64,000 nucleotides of DNA, taken from contig CAZVNM010000006.1 in NCBI GenBank assembly GCA_964628685.1, forward strand, positions 62,001-126,000, given 5' to 3'. This DNA comes from CALMEC01 sp964628685. Lineage in GTDB: Bacteria; Actinomycetota; Thermoleophilia; Miltoncostaeales; Miltoncostaeaceae. Each line of letters begins with the position of its first letter. The first letter of the stretch is position 1. The translations under genes and the position numbers were made by a program. Below, piece after piece: positions 61,996-64,000 of the stretch. The notes below the pieces were generated by a model, which saw only the letters and a list, made by a program, of their open reading frames with translations, did no database searches and was not told the DNA's origin.

Positions 61996-62340
61996 CCCGT
62001 CCGTCGCCACGGGTCCGCCACCACCGTGACCGGCAATCCCGGTTCTTTGTGACGATCGTCCCACACGCTCCGTGCCCACGCCGTGGGCCGGCACCGTCAC
62101 GTCTCATGTCTTCCCGTCCGTCGCCACGGATCCGCCGCCGTCGTGACCGGCGATCGCCGTTTTCGCCGACCGTCCCACACGCTCCGTGCCCGCGCCGTGG
62201 GCCGGCACCGTCACGTCTCATGTCTGCCCGTCCGTCGCCACGGGTCCGCCACCACCGTGACCGGCAATCCCGGTTCTTTGTGACGATCGTCCCACACGCT
62301 CCGCGCCCATGCCGTGGGTGGGCGCCGTCGCATCGCATGC
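61996..62340. repeat. Three tandem copies of a 114-117 bp unit with conserved hairpins
   Basis: Units begin CCCGTCCGTCGCCACGG at 61996, 62113 and 62227 (third unit partly diverged after 62320). Each holds a first hairpin (ACCGG-CAATC-CCGGT in units 1 and 3; CGGCGATCGCCG in unit 2) and a second: GCCCAC-GCC-GTGGGC at 62074, GCCCGC-GCC-GTGGGC at 62188 and GCCCAT-GCC-GTGGGT at 62305. The stem changes keep pairing. Both strands are open because the unit is a multiple of three, but no protein family is evident. Confidence 0.8.
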
Positions 62341-62409
62341 ACCCACGACGAAGCGGGGCCGCTCGGCGCGGCCCGCGTGTCAACGTGCGTCGGTCGTGGG
62401 CCCCCGGCC

Positions 62410-62438
62410 CCTCACGGTCCGTCCGACGGACCGAGAGG
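62410..62438 (-). terminator. Terminator after the A-type Fe-S carrier gene
   Basis: CGGTCCGTC pairs with GACGGACCG, extended by CCTC with GAGG after one A-A mismatch; the innermost pairs must open to form the loop. It is nine bases beyond the minus-strand stop. Confidence 0.6.
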
Positions 62439-62446
62439 TGCGATCG

Positions 62447-62767
62447 TCAGGCCTGGAAGCTCTTCCCGCAGCCGCAGCTGGACTCGGAGTTGGGGTTGTT
62501 GATCACGAACCCCGCGCCCTGGAAGCTCTCCTCGTAGTCGAACTCGGCGCCGACGATGTACGGGGCGCTGAATCGGTCCACGATGATCCGCACGCCGTTC
62601 TGCTCGAAGACCTCGTCGGCGTCCTCCGGCTTGTCGAACGTCAGCTGGTACTCGAAGCCCGAGCAGCCACCCGGTACGACCTTCACGCGCAGACCGTCGC
62701 CCGCCTCGCCCTCTTCGGCGATGAGGCCCTTGATCTTGTCACTGGCGGTCTCGGTGAGCGTCACCAT
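62447..62767 (-). CDS. A-type iron-sulfur cluster carrier (IscA/ErpA/HesB family)
   Basis: The 106-residue protein has the full family pattern: LTETASDKIKGLIAEEG, LRVKVVPGGCSGFEYQLTFD with Cys35, and SSCGCGKSF with Cys98 and Cys100, the three cluster ligands. It transfers Fe-S clusters to target enzymes. GGAGG lies eight bases before ATG 62767. Actinobacteria usually have a single such gene, here without other isc or suf genes nearby. The symbol erpA would be a guess. Confidence 0.94.
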   Translation of the reverse strand: MVTLTETASDKIKGLIAEEGEAGDGLRVKVVPGGCSGFEYQLTFDKPEDADEVFEQNGVRIIVDRFSAPYIVGAEFDYEESFQGAGFVINNPNSESSCGCGKSFQA

Positions 62768-63004
62768 CGATGCGTCCTCCAACGTCGTTGACCCGGTAAG
62801 GATAGCGCGACCGTGCAAAACACGGCACCCCGGCGGCACGGCGAATCCCCGGATGGCCGCACGGTCCCGGAGTCACCCACGCGGGCGGCCGCGGCGTGTG
62901 ATGATTCCGATCTCAAGGTCGGCATGCGACCTGCCGATCTCCCCGAGGACGCGCACCCCAACCTCATGCGCCTCCCGCCGATCCCGCACCACCAGCCGAG
63001 GCCG

Positions 63005-64000
63005 ATGTCGATGTCGATGAAGAAGCTCCTTCTCACCCTGGGTGTGCTCGCGGTGGCCGCATCCGGTGCCACCGCCACGACCGGTCGCGTCGCGAAGATG
63101 CCGGCCAAGCTCCCTCCGGGGGTCGGCGACGACCTCAGGAAGGCGGGCGCGGTGTGCGTGGCCGACTCCGGGGCGTTCCGCCTCTGGTGGACCGAGGTGC
63201 CCGGCGCCGCACAGACGATCCAGGGTGCCGACGGGAACTGCGCCACGGTTCCGCCGGTCGCCCAGGAGTCGCTCGACGCCCTCCACCGCGGTCGCGTCGC
63301 CGTCGCATCGCTGGGTTTCCGCGTCATCGCCGGCGACAGCCTGCCGAAGTTCGTGTTCCAGCGGCGCAACTACCGCCTGCTGGTCTCCCTCTCGCCCACG
63401 CGGCGCGCGGCGCTTCTGAAGGGCACGAAGCGCACGACCCGCGGTCGTGTGCTGGCGTCGTTCTCCCCGGCGCAGCGGCGCATCGTCAACCGCGGTCTCG
63501 CCACGTCCCTGCGCCGCGCGCTGGCGGTCGACATCCGCCGCGCCCAGCGGGGGACGGCCGCCGATTTCGTGGGCGGGGACCGACGCATCGACGTGACGCT
63601 GACCGCCAACGCCGCCTTCATGGGCGAGCGCGACGGGTACGCGTCGTGCCTGAGCTATCCGTCCCTGTTCGGCGCCTACCGCTTCCAGTCCACGTCGATG
63701 GTGGTCCTCACCAACCGGGCGAACGCGGACACCGCGACGCTCGCGCATGAGCTCTTCCACGTGGTGCAGTGCAACCGCGGCGTGTCCAACACGTCCGACC
63801 TGGTGACCGAGGGCAGCGCCGAGTGGAGTGCGGCGGTGAGCGATCCGGTCGGCTTCGTCGGCGGGGTCCTGGTCGACCCGGCCGACGGGCAGCAGCGTCT
63901 GCACGGCGGTTCGGCGCGCGCCGTGGGCTTCTGCACCAGCTTCACCCCCCACGCCGGCCCGGGCCTCGACAACTACCGGTCGTTCCCGGTCTGGATGGAG
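63005..64000 (+). CDS. Secreted putative metalloprotease, 3' end outside window
   Basis: The 332 visible codons start MSMSMKKLLLTLGVLAVAA, a signal peptide, then a domain of about 240 residues unknown to me. Near residue 253 the text reads TLAHELFHVVQCNRG, an HExxH zinc site, followed about 14 residues later by VTEGSAEWSA, whose Glu would be the third zinc ligand as in gluzincins. This makes a secreted zinc metallopeptidase likely. The start is uncertain (ATG at 63005, 63011 or 63017; another in frame at 62966). The frame is open to the last base. Confidence 0.8.
   Translation, partial: MSMSMKKLLLTLGVLAVAASGATATTGRVAKMPAKLPPGVGDDLRKAGAVCVADSGAFRLWWTEVPGAAQTIQGADGNCATVPPVAQESLDALHRGRVAVASLGFRVIAGDSLPKFVFQRRNYRLLVSLSPTRRAALLKGTKRTTRGRVLASFSPAQRRIVNRGLATSLRRALAVDIRRAQRGTAADFVGGDRRIDVTLTANAAFMGERDGYASCLSYPSLFGAYRFQSTSMVVLTNRANADTATLAHELFHVVQCNRGVSNTSDLVTEGSAEWSAAVSDPVGFVGGVLVDPADGQQRLHGGSARAVGFCTSFTPHAGPGLDNYRSFPVWME

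Noticed and set aside
61808..62383. 191-codon minus-strand frame with a 38-residue repeat (MRRDGAGPRRGHGACGT...)
   Set aside because: The repeat length is a multiple of three so all frames stay open; Arg/Gly-rich text, no ribosome site and no signal peptide. Kept as a DNA repeat only.

Overview
The window is high-GC DNA (roughly 70% by eye) with dense genes, many ATGA/GTGA stop-start overlaps and frequent GTG/TTG starts. The LexA boxes are of the actinobacterial type, and the imuB-DUF6504, dnaE2, fused MoxR-DUF58-TgpA and alaS-ruvX-mltG gene sets also point to Actinomycetota. The overall style (DUF11/DUF5979 surface proteins, NifU-MnmA fusion) suggests a Thermoleophilia/Solirubrobacterales-like lineage; this placement is inference. 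The run of exactly 100 Ns inside a repetitive gene shows a draft or metagenome scaffold.

Layout. 1-1944 is the 3' part of a tryptophan- and acid-rich repeat protein. 2170-3753 holds aroE on the plus strand and a repeat-rich spacer. 3754-9949 is a minus-strand operon mnmA (with a fused IscU/NifU domain), DUF948 protein, small membrane protein, alaS, ruvX, mltG. 10036-11865 is a damaged LiaF/histidine-kinase/NarL-type regulator locus. 12223-13350 encodes an exported thioredoxin-fold protein. 13457-17837 is an operon ftcD-like, small membrane protein, hisS, aspS. 17848-21395 is a two-gene ABC exporter, followed by GGTGCCTGACAC repeats and tRNA-Glu and tRNA-Gln. 21996-23770 is psuK-psuG; then come pfkA (PPi-type signature), a TopB-like topoisomerase with an arfB-like gene, a DUF445 protein, a nitroreductase, an HTH/SHOCT protein and the MoxR-DUF58-TgpA set. 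36520-44408 carries two large secreted surface proteins. 44809-46318 is SOS-controlled imuB-DUF6504. 46483-50333 is an iron ABC transporter behind a DtxR-like palindrome. 50386-64000 holds an isocitrate/isopropylmalate dehydrogenase family protein, two paralogous CAP/SCP proteins, a ProA-family enzyme, two divergent NCS1-like transporters, a secreted protein, dnaE2, an A-type Fe-S carrier and a secreted metalloprotease-like protein cut by the window end.

How genes work together. imuB and dnaE2 each lie behind a near-perfect LexA box and would form a damage-inducible mutagenic polymerase; no imuA-type gene is seen here. The fbpCAB-like genes import ferric iron, probably repressed when iron is plentiful. 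PsuK and PsuG would break down pseudouridine. MoxR, DUF58 and TgpA proteins typically act as one membrane module. The two surface proteins share an upstream DNA element with conserved internal spacing and a shared C-terminal end, so they are probably co-regulated and similarly handled at the cell surface.

Most unusual points: the IscU-MnmA fusion with its third ligand cysteine missing; apparent CTG and ATC start codons; aroE in reverse orientation between inverted 17-base repeats; the two-part element upstream of both surface-protein genes; a possible structured RNA at 11937-12059; and a 114-117 bp tandem repeat with compensatory changes in a hairpin. Functions are read from motifs by eye; no database search was possible.
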